Made by a program: the position numbers and the translations under genes. Below the pieces are notes generated by a model. The model searched no databases, had not been told where the DNA came from, and saw nothing but the letters and a program-made list of their open reading frames with translations. From the NCBI GenBank assembly GCA_047921395.1, contig JBLRWH010000052.1, positions 1 through 18,562 of the forward strand: a DNA stretch of 18,562 nucleotides. The letters run 5' to 3'. This document shows positions 1-7,176 of this stretch, in pieces. Within the stretch, counting starts at the first letter, position 1, and every line of letters begins with the position of its first letter. Origin of the DNA: XN24 sp047921395. GTDB lineage: Bacteria > Pseudomonadota > Gammaproteobacteria > Steroidobacterales > XN24.

Positions 1-1
1 G

Positions 2-532
2 AGCGCAGCCAGTTGGCTGACGAAGCTCGGGGACGCCGAAGTCCGTTTCTGCCTAAGAGCCAATCGCACCTGCGAGCGACCTTCGATACTCGGGCTGTTC
101 GCGGCCGTCAGTCGGCTCGGGGATGGCGTATTCTGGTACGTGTTGATGGTCGCCTTGCCACTGCTTTATGGCACAGCCGGCCTCAGCGTGGCGCTCCAGC
201 TGGCGGTCGCCGGCATACTCGGGACTGCGGTTTACCGGCTGCTCAAGGAACGCCTCGTGCGCGAGCGGCCCTGCAACCTGCATCCGCGTATCCGGGCCGG
301 CGCTCGCGCGCTGGATCGCTACAGCTTTCCCTCCGGCCACACCCTGCACGCTGTGTCCTTCACAGGCATCGCGGTGACGGCGTTCCCGGCGCTTGGCTGG
401 CTGCTCGTCCCCTTCGCGGTGCTCGTGGCGATGTCGCGCGTGATTCTCGGCCTCCATTACCCGAGCGACGTCGCCGCAGGCGCATTGCTTGGCCTGGCGC
501 TGGCCCGGCTCGTCGCGAATTTCGCCACCTGA
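2..532 (+). CDS. PAP2-family membrane phosphatase (5' truncated by window edge)
   Basis: The reading frame is open from base 2, so the gene begins before the window; 176 residues are present. An in-frame ATG at 140 exists, but the upstream residues (LFAAVSRLGDGVFWYVLMVAL) read as typical PAP2 sequence, so 140 is not the start. All three parts of the phosphatidic acid phosphatase signature are visible: K-x6-RP (KERLVRERP, about residues 82-90 of the visible part), PSGHT (about 110-114), and SR-x5-H-x3-D (SRVILGLHYPSD, about 145-156). The two histidines and the arginines form the phosphate-transfer site. Hydrophobic segments flank the motifs, as in integral inner-membrane members acting on lipid phosphates such as undecaprenyl pyrophosphate or phosphatidylglycerophosphate. 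The substrate cannot be told from sequence. It converges with the gamma-glutamyltransferase gene, 19 bases away. The family call is secure. Confidence 0.92.
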   Translation, partial: SAASWLTKLGDAEVRFCLRANRTCERPSILGLFAAVSRLGDGVFWYVLMVALPLLYGTAGLSVALQLAVAGILGTAVYRLLKERLVRERPCNLHPRIRAGARALDRYSFPSGHTLHAVSFTGIAVTAFPALGWLLVPFAVLVAMSRVILGLHYPSDVAAGALLGLALARLVANFAT

Positions 533-537
533 GCGCT

Positions 538-550
538 GCCGGTCCCCGGC
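538..550. terminator. Short GC hairpin between convergent genes
   Basis: GCCGG-TCC-CCGGC is a perfect 5-bp stem with a 3-base loop, and it fills the 19-base gap between the convergent stops of the PAP2 and gamma-glutamyltransferase genes. There is no T-tract on either side, so it would be at best a weak or Rho-assisted bidirectional terminator. In DNA this GC-rich, such a stem could be chance. Confidence 0.25.
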
Positions 551-551
551 G

Positions 552-2090
552 TCAGGAACGCGGGCCCTCCACGACGACGGCCGCCCCCTGGCGTCGCGGG
601 TCCGCTGCGGCGAGCAACGACCCGTCCTCCTGCCGCAGCACCGCACCCGCGCCGCCGAAAAACATCGACAGCTCGTCGAAGACCCGGCACGGCATCGCGA
701 CCGCGTCCAGCGGCAGGCCCGGTTCGACGGCCGCCTGCCAGCCCCCGGGGGCACTCTCGACATGCAGGCGGGGCGCCGCGAGCGCGTCCTCCAGCGACAC
801 GCCGAGCCGCATGAAATTCAGCATCACCTGCAGCAGCGCCGTGGTGATGCGCTCGGCGCCGGGGCTGCCCAGCACGAGCGTCGCGCCGGCGTCATTGCGG
901 GCCACGGTCGGTGACATGTTCGAGGTCATGCGCTGTCCCGGCGACAGGGCATGAAATCCCTTCGGATTGAGCTCGAGTTCGCCGAGGCAGTTGTTCAGCC
1001 AGATGCCTGCCCCGGGCACGAGCACGCCGGAGCCGTAGCCCGACGAGGCGGTGATCGCACAGGCGAGCCCGTCCGCGCCGAGCGCCGACACGTGCACGGT
1101 GGACGACGAGCGCTGGCCGCCCGGGTCTCCACCGGCCCGGGCCCAGTCCAGCAGGGACTCGAGAAACGAGCTGTCCGCCTCCTCGTCCACGAGGGCGTGC
1201 AGCCGCTCGAGCACGTCACGCTGCACCTCGGCCAGCGTCGCGACCGCCGTCCCCGTCCAGCCCTGCCGCGGGGCATCGCCCATCCGGGCGAGCATCGCCG
1301 CGAGCGTCGCGCCGCCGATCGCCGGGGGCGGCGGCATCGCGATCGTCCAGCCGTCGAGCTCGCAACTGACCGGCCGGCACTCCATGGGACGGTAGGCGAG
1401 CCGGTCCCCGCGCCCCATCAGGCCGCCCTCCGCGTCGATACAGTCGGCGATCGCCCGGCCGAGGCGCCCGCGGTAAAAGGCCTCCGGGCCCTCCCGCGCG
1501 AGCTCGGCCAGGCTGTCCGCCAGCCCGGGAATCCGCACCGTGCCGCCGGGGGGCAACAGCGCGCCGCGCGCGTCATGAATCACGGCGCGGCTCTCGGGCT
1601 GCCAGCCGAATATCTTGCGGTGGCTGTAGCGCAGCCAGGTATGCGACGCGCGTGACAGCGGGAAACCGTCGCGCGCGTGCGCCAGCGCCGGCGCGACCAG
1701 TTCCGCCCACACCAGGCGACCGGCAGATGCCGCGGCATCGCCCAGCGCGGCGATCGCGCCGCCGACGCCAACTGCGCCATAACCCACGACGGTCCGCATT
1801 CCGCCACCGTAATCCAGCTCGACCTCGCGCCCGGCCGCACCGAAGCGCTCCGTGGGCCGGCCCAGGCCGGGCATGGCGATTCCGCCGTCGATCACCAGTG
1901 GCAGCTCGCCGGGGCGCCACAGCGTGACATAGGCGGCCGCATCCGGCGCGACGATCGCGACCTCGGTACACAGCGCCGCCAGCGTGGCGGCCACGGCCGC
2001 ATCCACGGCGTTGCCGCCCGCCTCGACCACCGCCGCGCCCGCGCGGACCGAGATCTCCGAGGGTCCCGCGATGCCGATCGCCCGGCTCAT
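552..2090 (-). CDS. Gamma-glutamyltransferase (GGT) family protein, apparently cytoplasmic
   Basis: 512 residues of the Ntn-hydrolase family that cleaves gamma-glutamyl amide bonds and matures by self-cleavage before a threonine. The N-terminal region (GNAVDAAVAATLAAL, about residues 26-40) is the family's conserved start. The nucleophile motif is STVHVS, with Thr331 in the place of E. coli Thr391. It is followed by SGYGSGVLVPGAGIWLNN (350-367) and GSPGAERI (408-415). The usual GSPGG is GSPGA here, so the second oxyanion-hole glycine is alanine. No signal peptide precedes the conserved start, and the protein is shorter than the roughly 580-residue periplasmic enzymes. The ATG overlaps the stop of the upstream flavoenzyme gene as ATGA, which fixes the start and implies coupled translation. 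The frame stays open further upstream, but that stretch is a shadow of the flavoenzyme gene. Hydrolase and transferase activity cannot be separated by eye. Confidence 0.88.
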   Translation of the reverse strand: MSRAIGIAGPSEISVRAGAAVVEAGGNAVDAAVAATLAALCTEVAIVAPDAAAYVTLWRPGELPLVIDGGIAMPGLGRPTERFGAAGREVELDYGGGMRTVVGYGAVGVGGAIAALGDAAASAGRLVWAELVAPALAHARDGFPLSRASHTWLRYSHRKIFGWQPESRAVIHDARGALLPPGGTVRIPGLADSLAELAREGPEAFYRGRLGRAIADCIDAEGGLMGRGDRLAYRPMECRPVSCELDGWTIAMPPPPAIGGATLAAMLARMGDAPRQGWTGTAVATLAEVQRDVLERLHALVDEEADSSFLESLLDWARAGGDPGGQRSSSTVHVSALGADGLACAITASSGYGSGVLVPGAGIWLNNCLGELELNPKGFHALSPGQRMTSNMSPTVARNDAGATLVLGSPGAERITTALLQVMLNFMRLGVSLEDALAAPRLHVESAPGGWQAAVEPGLPLDAVAMPCRVFDELSMFFGGAGAVLRQEDGSLLAAADPRRQGAAVVVEGPRS

Positions 2091-3268
2091 CCTGCGACCG
2101 GGGTGTCGGGTCCGGCAAAGCCGAGCGAATGGATGATGTGCGGCCCGACCTCGTTGATGTCGCGCTCGCCGGTCAGCGCCATGGTGACGTCCAGTTCGTC
2201 GCGCAGGATCTCGAGCACGCGCGTGACGCCGGCCTCGCCACCGGCACCGAGGCCATAGAGGAACGGCCGGCCAATATAGACCCCCCGGGCGCCGAGCGCG
2301 CGCGCCCGGAGCACGTCCGCGCCACTGCGGATGCCGCCGTCCAGGTGGACCTCGATCCGGTCCCCGACCGCAGCGACGATCCCGGGCAGGGCGCGGATGC
2401 TGGAGCTGGCGCCATCGAGCTGGCGGCCGCCGTGGTTGGATACGATCAGCGCATCGGCGCCGGTATCGACCGCAGCCCTGGCATCCTCGGCGTCGAGCAC
2501 GCCCTTGATGATGAGCTTGCCGCCCCAGTAATCCTTGATCCACGCGACATCGTCCCAGCTCAGTTCCGGGTCGAACTGCTCGCTGGTCCACGCGCTGAGC
2601 GAGGACAGGTCCGACACGCCCTTCGCGTGGCCGACGACGTTGCCGAACGTGTGCCGCCGCGTGCCCAGCATGCGCAGGCACCAGGCCGGGCGGGCGACCA
2701 TCTGCAGGATATGCCCGAGCGTGAACTTCGGCGGGGCCGACAGGTGGTTGCGCAGGTCCTTGTGGCGCTGCGCCAGCAATTGCAGGTCCATCGTCAGCAC
2801 CAGCGTACTCACGCCGGCGGCCCGCGCCCGGTCGAGCAGGTTCCTGACGAAGTCCTGGTCGCGCATGACGTACAACTGCAGCCAGAACGGCCGCGAGGTC
2901 GCGGAGACCACGTCCTCGATGGAACAGATGCTCATGGTCGAGAGCGTGAACGGCACGCCGAACCGCTCCGCAGCGCGCGCCGCCAGCATTTCGCCGTCGG
3001 GATACTGCATGCCGGCGAGGCCCGCGGGCGCGAGCGCCACGGGCATGGACACGTCTTCGCCCACCAGCTGCGTCCGGAGAGTGCGCCGGGCGAGATTGCG
3101 GGCGATGCGCTGGCGCAGCAGGACCCGCTGGAAATCGCTCTCGTTCGCCCGGTAGGTGGACTCGCTGTAGGAGCCCGAATCGGCGTATTCGAAGAACATG
3201 CGCGGCACGCTGCGCCGTGCCTTGCGCTTCAAATCGTCGACCGTCAGCGCTGCCGCCACGCCGCCCAT
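2087..3268 (-). CDS. FMN-dependent alpha-hydroxy-acid dehydrogenase/oxidase (LldD type)
   Basis: 393 residues forming a single FMN TIM barrel related to L-lactate dehydrogenase LldD, mandelate dehydrogenase and glycolate oxidase. These enzymes oxidise L-2-hydroxy acids to 2-oxo acids. Active-site residues by alignment to flavocytochrome b2 are Tyr28, Tyr133 (QLYVM), Asp161 (TMD), Lys255 (IIKG), and the His279/Arg282 pair in SNHGGRQLDGA. The FMN-phosphate motif is DGGIRSG (310-316), followed by GRPFLYGL. All are intact, so an active enzyme is expected. The ATG has a GGGGGGAG ribosome site 5 bases upstream. A 61-base gap separates it from the preceding gene and holds a lone TATAAA (minus strand, 3303-3298) without a good -35. 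Its stop overlaps the gamma-glutamyltransferase start. LldD-like proteins also act on peptides in some RiPP pathways (MftD), so the lactate role is not certain. Confidence 0.9.
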   Translation of the reverse strand: MGGVAAALTVDDLKRKARRSVPRMFFEYADSGSYSESTYRANESDFQRVLLRQRIARNLARRTLRTQLVGEDVSMPVALAPAGLAGMQYPDGEMLAARAAERFGVPFTLSTMSICSIEDVVSATSRPFWLQLYVMRDQDFVRNLLDRARAAGVSTLVLTMDLQLLAQRHKDLRNHLSAPPKFTLGHILQMVARPAWCLRMLGTRRHTFGNVVGHAKGVSDLSSLSAWTSEQFDPELSWDDVAWIKDYWGGKLIIKGVLDAEDARAAVDTGADALIVSNHGGRQLDGASSSIRALPGIVAAVGDRIEVHLDGGIRSGADVLRARALGARGVYIGRPFLYGLGAGGEAGVTRVLEILRDELDVTMALTGERDINEVGPHIIHSLGFAGPDTPVAG

Positions 3269-3329
3269 GTCACTCCCCCCACTATTTTGCGACGTTCTTT
3301 ATACCCCGATTGCCATGTGGCCCGCCGGC

Positions 3330-4355
3330 TCAGTCGACCGGGAGCCCCAGTTTTTCCACGAGCATGGCGCGCAACGGGGTGCGCGCCTCGGTATCCAGCA
3401 GGTTCAGAGCGGGCACCCCGGCGAGCCGCCGCACCAGGGCGACCGCGGCGGTGGTATTCGCGGCGGGACCCGACACGAGGTCCGGCGTGAGGCCGAACGC
3501 AGCCTGTACGCCGACGACGGCGTAGGGATCGGAGGCGCACAGCAGGGTCATGCGGGTCGCAGAGCGGATCCGTGCCAGCGCCGTCGCGCCGTTGTACGGC
3601 TCCAGCGGCGAGGCGCCGGCCTCGATCACCGCGACATCCGGCGCGCAGGCCGAGATTCGCGCAAGGAGCCGATCGAGTGCGGCCGCGAAGAGCTCCTGGG
3701 GGCAGACCGTGGAGGGCAGGCCCTCGTCCACGAAGTCGAAGACCACGCCCGCCCCGGCATCCCGGAAGCTCAGGATGTCCCGGTAGCGGGCCGCGCCGGT
3801 GATCTTCGCACCCGCCACGTCCAGGCCGAGCTCGCGCAGCTCGCGGATGATCACGCGCGCGCTGGAGGTCTTCCCTGCCGACATCGAGGTGCCGATGACG
3901 AGCACGATTGGCACCACGGGGCCTTCCGCGGGCACGGGGGCGACGAAATCCGCCATGTTCAGCGCCGCACCGTCCCTGAGGACGTGCCCGAGGTAGCGCA
4001 GGCGCATGAACGACGGCATCAGCAGCGAGGTCGAGGTGGCCTTGCCGAACAGGCCGGCGCCGGTGAGTCCGGCCATCTCGCCATCCTCGCCGATCGCCCT
4101 CCAGCTGCCCACGCCCTCCAGCGTCGCCTGGCGTTCACCGAACGCACCCACGACCCGGTCACCTGGCAACAACTGCGCGATCCGACCCGTCTTCGTCTCG
4201 CAGCGGTACAGTTCATTGGGCGCGCCGATGACTTCCGCGACGACGAAGTCCGCCGCCCGCCACCGGTCACGCGGCAGGACCGCGACCTCGAACGGCTGCC
4301 GCCAGAGATCGCTGCAACGGGTGACAGATGTAAAAAAATAGCGGGGCGTTCGCAT
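3330..4355 (-). CDS. P-loop NTPase of the DUF1611/BioD-like class, function unknown
   Basis: 341 residues in two parts. Residues 1-140 are mostly beta-rich and I do not recognise them (for example PNELYRCETKTGRIAQLLPGD). Residues 148-341 are a P-loop domain: a strand, then GTSMSAGKTSSA (155-166), a deviant Walker A with the spacing seen in dethiobiotin synthetase and DUF1611 (GTxxxxGK). A Walker-B-like strand follows (VAVIEAGASP, 241-250). DUF1611 includes DgcN, reported as a D-glutamate N-acetyltransferase, which would suit the neighbouring M20 peptidase and gamma-glutamyltransferase, but similarity here is only partial. The start is set by GGAGG 5 bases before ATG; that ATG shares one base with the peptidase stop (TGATG). 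A longer open frame upstream of 4355 lies over the peptidase gene and is rejected. The P-loop call is firm; the function is not. Confidence 0.75.
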   Translation of the reverse strand: MRTPRYFFTSVTRCSDLWRQPFEVAVLPRDRWRAADFVVAEVIGAPNELYRCETKTGRIAQLLPGDRVVGAFGERQATLEGVGSWRAIGEDGEMAGLTGAGLFGKATSTSLLMPSFMRLRYLGHVLRDGAALNMADFVAPVPAEGPVVPIVLVIGTSMSAGKTSSARVIIRELRELGLDVAGAKITGAARYRDILSFRDAGAGVVFDFVDEGLPSTVCPQELFAAALDRLLARISACAPDVAVIEAGASPLEPYNGATALARIRSATRMTLLCASDPYAVVGVQAAFGLTPDLVSGPAANTTAAVALVRRLAGVPALNLLDTEARTPLRAMLVEKLGLPVD

Positions 4356-5557
4356 CAGGCCTCCAGTGCCTCGGCGGCGGCGACCGGTTCGTCCGCCGGC
4401 AAGTCCGGCGCGGCCAGCAGCATCGCGAGCAGTGCCGTGCGCTCCAGGGTCGCGCCGATGAACAGGCACTCGTCAGGCGCGTGAGCGCCGGCGCCGACCG
4501 GCCCGAGGCCGTCGAGCGTCGCCGTGTAAAGGCTGGTCGTGCTGCCGTCGGAACCGCCGCCGGCGAGCCCCTCGTCGAGCTCGAGATCCAGGCGCCTGGC
4601 CGCGTCCCGGGCGAGCCGCCAGAGCCGGCGATTGCGCGGCGTGCGTTCCATCGGCGGACGCCCGAAGCCGCCGTTGACCTCCAGCCGCGTGCCCGGCGTT
4701 GCCGGCGCGAGCCTGCGAATCTCGTGTTCCATGCGCAGCGCGTCCGCCTCCGAACAGACTCGCACGTCGGCCACGGCGCGGCTTTCCGGCGCAATGACAT
4801 TCGGCCTGAGTCCGCCGTCCACCGTGCCGACATTGACCGTCACGCCGCGCTCGGGATCGTTCAGCGCGAACAGGCTGCGGATGACATGGGACAGCTCCAG
4901 GATCGCGCTTGCCCCGGCCTCCGGTTCCAGGCCGGCGTGCGCGGCGCGCCCGTAGATCCTGACGGTGAACCGGGCGACGCCCTTGCGCGCCGTCTTCAGA
5001 TGCCCGGCCGGGCCGAGCGCCGGCTCGAGGACCCAGGTCCGGCGCACGCGGCGCGCAAGGCGAAGAATCTGCGCGCGGGACTCGTGGCTGCCGATTTCCT
5101 CGTCGCTGTTCACGAACACGACGGGCGTCAATGGCAGCGAGATGCCCTGCCGGCGCAACGCCCCGAGCGCGAGCACCATCATCGCCAGGCCGCCCTTCAT
5201 GTCGAACGCGCCCGGACCGTGCACGACATCGCCGTCCACTTGGAAGGGCATCTCCGCAAGGGTGCCGACCGGCCACACCGTGTCGAGATGTCCCAGCAGC
5301 AGCTGCAGGGGCCGGCCCCGGATCCGCTGCGCCGGCCTGGCCCAGACCTGGCCGCTGCTGGCCCGGCCACCCAGCCGTCGTGCCCGGAATCCGACCGCCG
5401 CCAGGGCCTCCTCGAAGACACAGGCGGCACCATCGTGCGTATGAGGCGCCAGGGAGGGCGACTCGGCCACGACCATGCGTCGCAACAGGTCGATCAATTC
5501 TTCCCGCCGGCTGATGAGATCGTCGAGCAGCGCCCGCGGGTCGGGGCCGTCCTTCAT
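4355..5557 (-). CDS. M20-family metallopeptidase, glutamate carboxypeptidase-like
   Basis: 400 residues, the usual length for the dizinc M20 family (CPG2, ArgE, DapE). The predicted metal site is complete: His90 in GHLDTVWP, bridging Asp119 in GPGAFDMKGG, Glu153 (general base) and Glu154 in NSDEEIGS, Glu178 in VLEPA, and His359 in GAGAHAPDE. A dimerisation-domain insert (about residues 190-300) contains GRAAHAGLEPEAGAS. The overall flavour, including HLDTVWP and the GAGAHAPDE ending, is that of glutamate carboxypeptidase-like enzymes, which remove C-terminal glutamate or hydrolyse N-acyl amino acids. There is no signal peptide, so it should be cytoplasmic. Its ATG lies one base after the flavin reductase stop (TAGcATG), and its stop overlaps the start of the P-loop gene, so it belongs to one transcript. 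The exact substrate is unknown. Confidence 0.9.
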   Translation of the reverse strand: MKDGPDPRALLDDLISRREELIDLLRRMVVAESPSLAPHTHDGAACVFEEALAAVGFRARRLGGRASSGQVWARPAQRIRGRPLQLLLGHLDTVWPVGTLAEMPFQVDGDVVHGPGAFDMKGGLAMMVLALGALRRQGISLPLTPVVFVNSDEEIGSHESRAQILRLARRVRRTWVLEPALGPAGHLKTARKGVARFTVRIYGRAAHAGLEPEAGASAILELSHVIRSLFALNDPERGVTVNVGTVDGGLRPNVIAPESRAVADVRVCSEADALRMEHEIRRLAPATPGTRLEVNGGFGRPPMERTPRNRRLWRLARDAARRLDLELDEGLAGGGSDGSTTSLYTATLDGLGPVGAGAHAPDECLFIGATLERTALLAMLLAAPDLPADEPVAAAEALEA

Positions 5558-5558
5558 G

Positions 5559-6155
5559 CTACCGCCGCATGCCCGCCGAAAACGGGAAGGCCCGCGACTC
5601 CGAGATCGCGGTACAGCGTCCGGGATGGAGATAGGCCAGCAGGGGCGCCGCCTGGATCAGGTCCTGGTCATCGCGATCCGGCGCGCGCAGGCTGTGTTCG
5701 TCGATCGAGGCCGCGACGATGCGCCCGATCACCAGGCTGTTGTCACCCAGGTCATCCACGACACGCTCGGTGACGCACTCGAGATGCAACCATGCCTCGG
5801 CGAGCAGGACGCCGCTGACGACCTCGGCCGGAATCGTCTCGAGCACGTCCAGCGCGGGCTTGCCCTCCGACGGATAACGCGGCGCCGCCGCCAGACTGGC
5901 TTCCAGCAGCTGCTCCGGGGTCGGGTACGAAACCGTGAATACGCCCTCGCGCACCGAGTTCAAATAGGTGTGGTGGCGTGGCGTGCAGACGAAGCCGAAC
6001 CAGTTGCCCCAGCTCATCGGGCCGGCCATGTGCTTCGGCGCGAAATCATGGCCGCCACCCTGTTCGCGCGTACCGATGAGCACCAGCGGGGCCACCATGA
6101 AAAACCGGTCCCAGATCGGGTGTTCCACATCCAGGATGATCCTTTCTCTGCCCAT
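5559..6155 (-). CDS. Flavin reductase-like FMN-binding protein
   Basis: 198 residues that read as a flavin reductase-like split-barrel domain, with WDRFFMVAPLVLIGTRE at the N-terminus and then GPMSWGNWFGFVCTPRHHTYLN and GVFTVSYPTPEQLLE. Members bind FMN and either reduce free flavin with NAD(P)H or act as flavoenzymes themselves. Here it could serve the flavoenzyme encoded downstream in the same operon, but LldD-type enzymes do not need a separate reductase, so this is only a possibility. The ATG at 6155 was chosen because GGGAGGG lies 7 bases upstream. The frame is open further upstream but there overlaps the DUF4112 gene in another frame. It is followed after one base by the M20 peptidase. 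Confidence 0.82.
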   Translation of the reverse strand: MGRERIILDVEHPIWDRFFMVAPLVLIGTREQGGGHDFAPKHMAGPMSWGNWFGFVCTPRHHTYLNSVREGVFTVSYPTPEQLLEASLAAAPRYPSEGKPALDVLETIPAEVVSGVLLAEAWLHLECVTERVVDDLGDNSLVIGRIVAASIDEHSLRAPDRDDQDLIQAAPLLAYLHPGRCTAISESRAFPFSAGMRR

Positions 6156-6186
6156 CACGCGCCCTCCCTTGCCGTCCTCTCTAAAT

Positions 6187-6663
6187 CTAGCCCAACAGCG
6201 CTGAGACTGCCCAGATTCCGAATGCCAGCGCGGCAGCCGCGATGCCGAGCAGCGCCAGCACCGCGGCCGCCAGCGCCAGCAGCACATTCCGCTGGCGCGC
6301 CTCGACCTTGGCCGGGCTTTGCGACCGGGCTTGCAGCATGCCGGCGTTGCGACGATGCGCCTTGAACGCGATGTCGAACAGGGTCCCGGCTGCGGGCACG
6401 GCGCCGACGATCGCGTCGACAGCAATGTTGACCAGCATGCGTCCAACGATCAGCCAGGGCGCCCCGGCGCGGAGCGCGGCCCAGACGATGTAGCCGCCGA
6501 CCAGCGCGCCGATGGCGTCGCCGAGGCCCGGGACCAGTCCGAGGACCGGGTCCAGGCCGAACCGGATCCGGGTGCCGGGGATGCGAAGGGACGTGTCGAG
6601 GAGGCGCGCAAGCCCGACCGCGCGAGTGATGCGCGCCTCCCCGCCGGAACCGGCTGCCGACAC
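6187..6663 (-). CDS. DUF4112 inner-membrane protein
   Basis: 158 residues. It matches the DUF4112 pattern: LDTSLRIPGTRIRFGLDPVLGLVPGLGD (about residues 22-49), then a membrane segment (about 52-70), then VDAIVGAVPAAGTLFDIAFKAHRRN (about 82-106). A charged linker and a C-terminal hydrophobic stretch (about 127-157) complete it, giving two to three predicted membrane spans. The family has no established function. The start is GTG, 14 bases after the stop of the acyl-carrier-like gene; no clear ribosome site is visible, so the start is the weakest part of the call. The flavin reductase gene begins 31 bases downstream on the same strand. Confidence 0.8.
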   Translation of the reverse strand: MSAAGSGGEARITRAVGLARLLDTSLRIPGTRIRFGLDPVLGLVPGLGDAIGALVGGYIVWAALRAGAPWLIVGRMLVNIAVDAIVGAVPAAGTLFDIAFKAHRRNAGMLQARSQSPAKVEARQRNVLLALAAAVLALLGIAAAALAFGIWAVSALLG

Positions 6664-6677
6664 GGCCGATGCCCGCG

Positions 6678-6929
6678 CTAGGGCCTGTTCACACTTGGCG
6701 GGTCGCCGGCCAGGTAATCCAGGCAGCCGGACAGGCTCTCGAGGCAGGCGCGGTCCTCGACCGGAATATCGATGCCGGTCTCGCGCGCGAGCGCGCTGAA
6801 GAAACGCTCGGTATCCATGTCGAACTGCTCGGTGAACGCCCGGTCGGGCTCGATCGGCTGATCGCCCACCCCACCCGAGGCCTGCTCCAGCGCCCGCAGC
6901 ACCGCGCTCTCCAGGTCACGCTCGTTCAT
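6678..6929 (-). CDS. Acyl-carrier-protein-like small protein lacking the phosphopantetheine serine
   Basis: 83 residues. The second half aligns without gaps to helices 2-4 of acyl carrier proteins: DTERFFSALARETGIDIP against the E. coli AcpP stretch starting DTVELVMALEEEF, and the end LSGCLDYL against the conserved hydrophobic last helix. The DSL motif position reads F36-D37-M38-D39, so the serine that would carry 4'-phosphopantetheine is Asp37. It therefore cannot be a conventional holo-carrier protein; it may be a structural or regulatory relative. The protein is acidic overall, as ACPs are. A textbook ribosome site, AGGAGGT, lies 7 bases before the ATG, so translation is likely strong. It heads the minus-strand gene run and is divergent from the MMPL exporter operon. 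The fold call is by eye; an unrelated small helical protein is possible. Confidence 0.72.
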   Translation of the reverse strand: MNERDLESAVLRALEQASGGVGDQPIEPDRAFTEQFDMDTERFFSALARETGIDIPVEDRACLESLSGCLDYLAGDPPSVNRP

Positions 6930-7017
6930 CGGCCCACCTCCTGAAATTCACCGGGGGCACGATCGCCGCCGGGCCGTCGCGCCCCGTCCAGAGTGCCACC
7001 ATGAATTCTGTCGCCGC

Positions 7018-7031
7018 TTGACTCAGGTCAA
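7018..7031. promoter_or_regulatory. FNR/DNR-type palindrome
   Basis: TTGAC-TCAG-GTCAA is a perfect 5+4+5 inverted repeat (6-bp arms counting the flanking C and G). It has the spacing of FNR/ANR/DNR sites (TTGAT-N4-ATCAA) with C/G at the inner arm positions. It lies between the divergent acyl-carrier-like and MMPL genes. Distance to a clear -10 does not match the classical -41.5 activator placement on either strand, so the direction of control is open. Confidence 0.45.
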
Positions 7032-7076
7032 GGCCGAGTGGGCTATCGGGGGCCATGTTTAACTTATAGACCAGGA

Positions 7077-7105
7077 TTGCATATTAGCGTTTACTAATTT
7101 AATAT
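7077..7105 (+). promoter_or_regulatory. Candidate sigma70 promoter with internal dyad for the MMPL operon
   Basis: TTGCAT (7077-7082) and TAATAT (7100-7105) are 17 bases apart, in an AT-rich island (about 7057-7108) within otherwise GC-rich DNA. The spacer holds the dyad ATTAG-CGTTTA-CTAAT (7083-7098), which would be well placed as a repressor operator. The predicted transcript would start near 7112, leaving a leader of about 65 bases before the TTG start at 7177. The hexamers are only moderate matches. Confidence 0.4.
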
Positions 7106-7176
7106 CCGAGCCCGTAACCCACTGTACCCAGTCCGGCGCTCAATCCCGACGCCGGGCCCGTGACGGAGAGCCGGAC

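Noticed and set aside
2091..2681. Upstream extension of the GGT frame to 709 codons
   Set aside because: It overlaps the LldD-type gene in another frame and is Arg/Gly-rich; the family's conserved start and the ATGA junction place the start at 2090.
2129..3490. Open frame of 453 codons on the plus strand across the LldD-type gene
   Set aside because: It is antisense to an enzyme with all catalytic residues intact, has no ribosome site and has a biased composition without domains.
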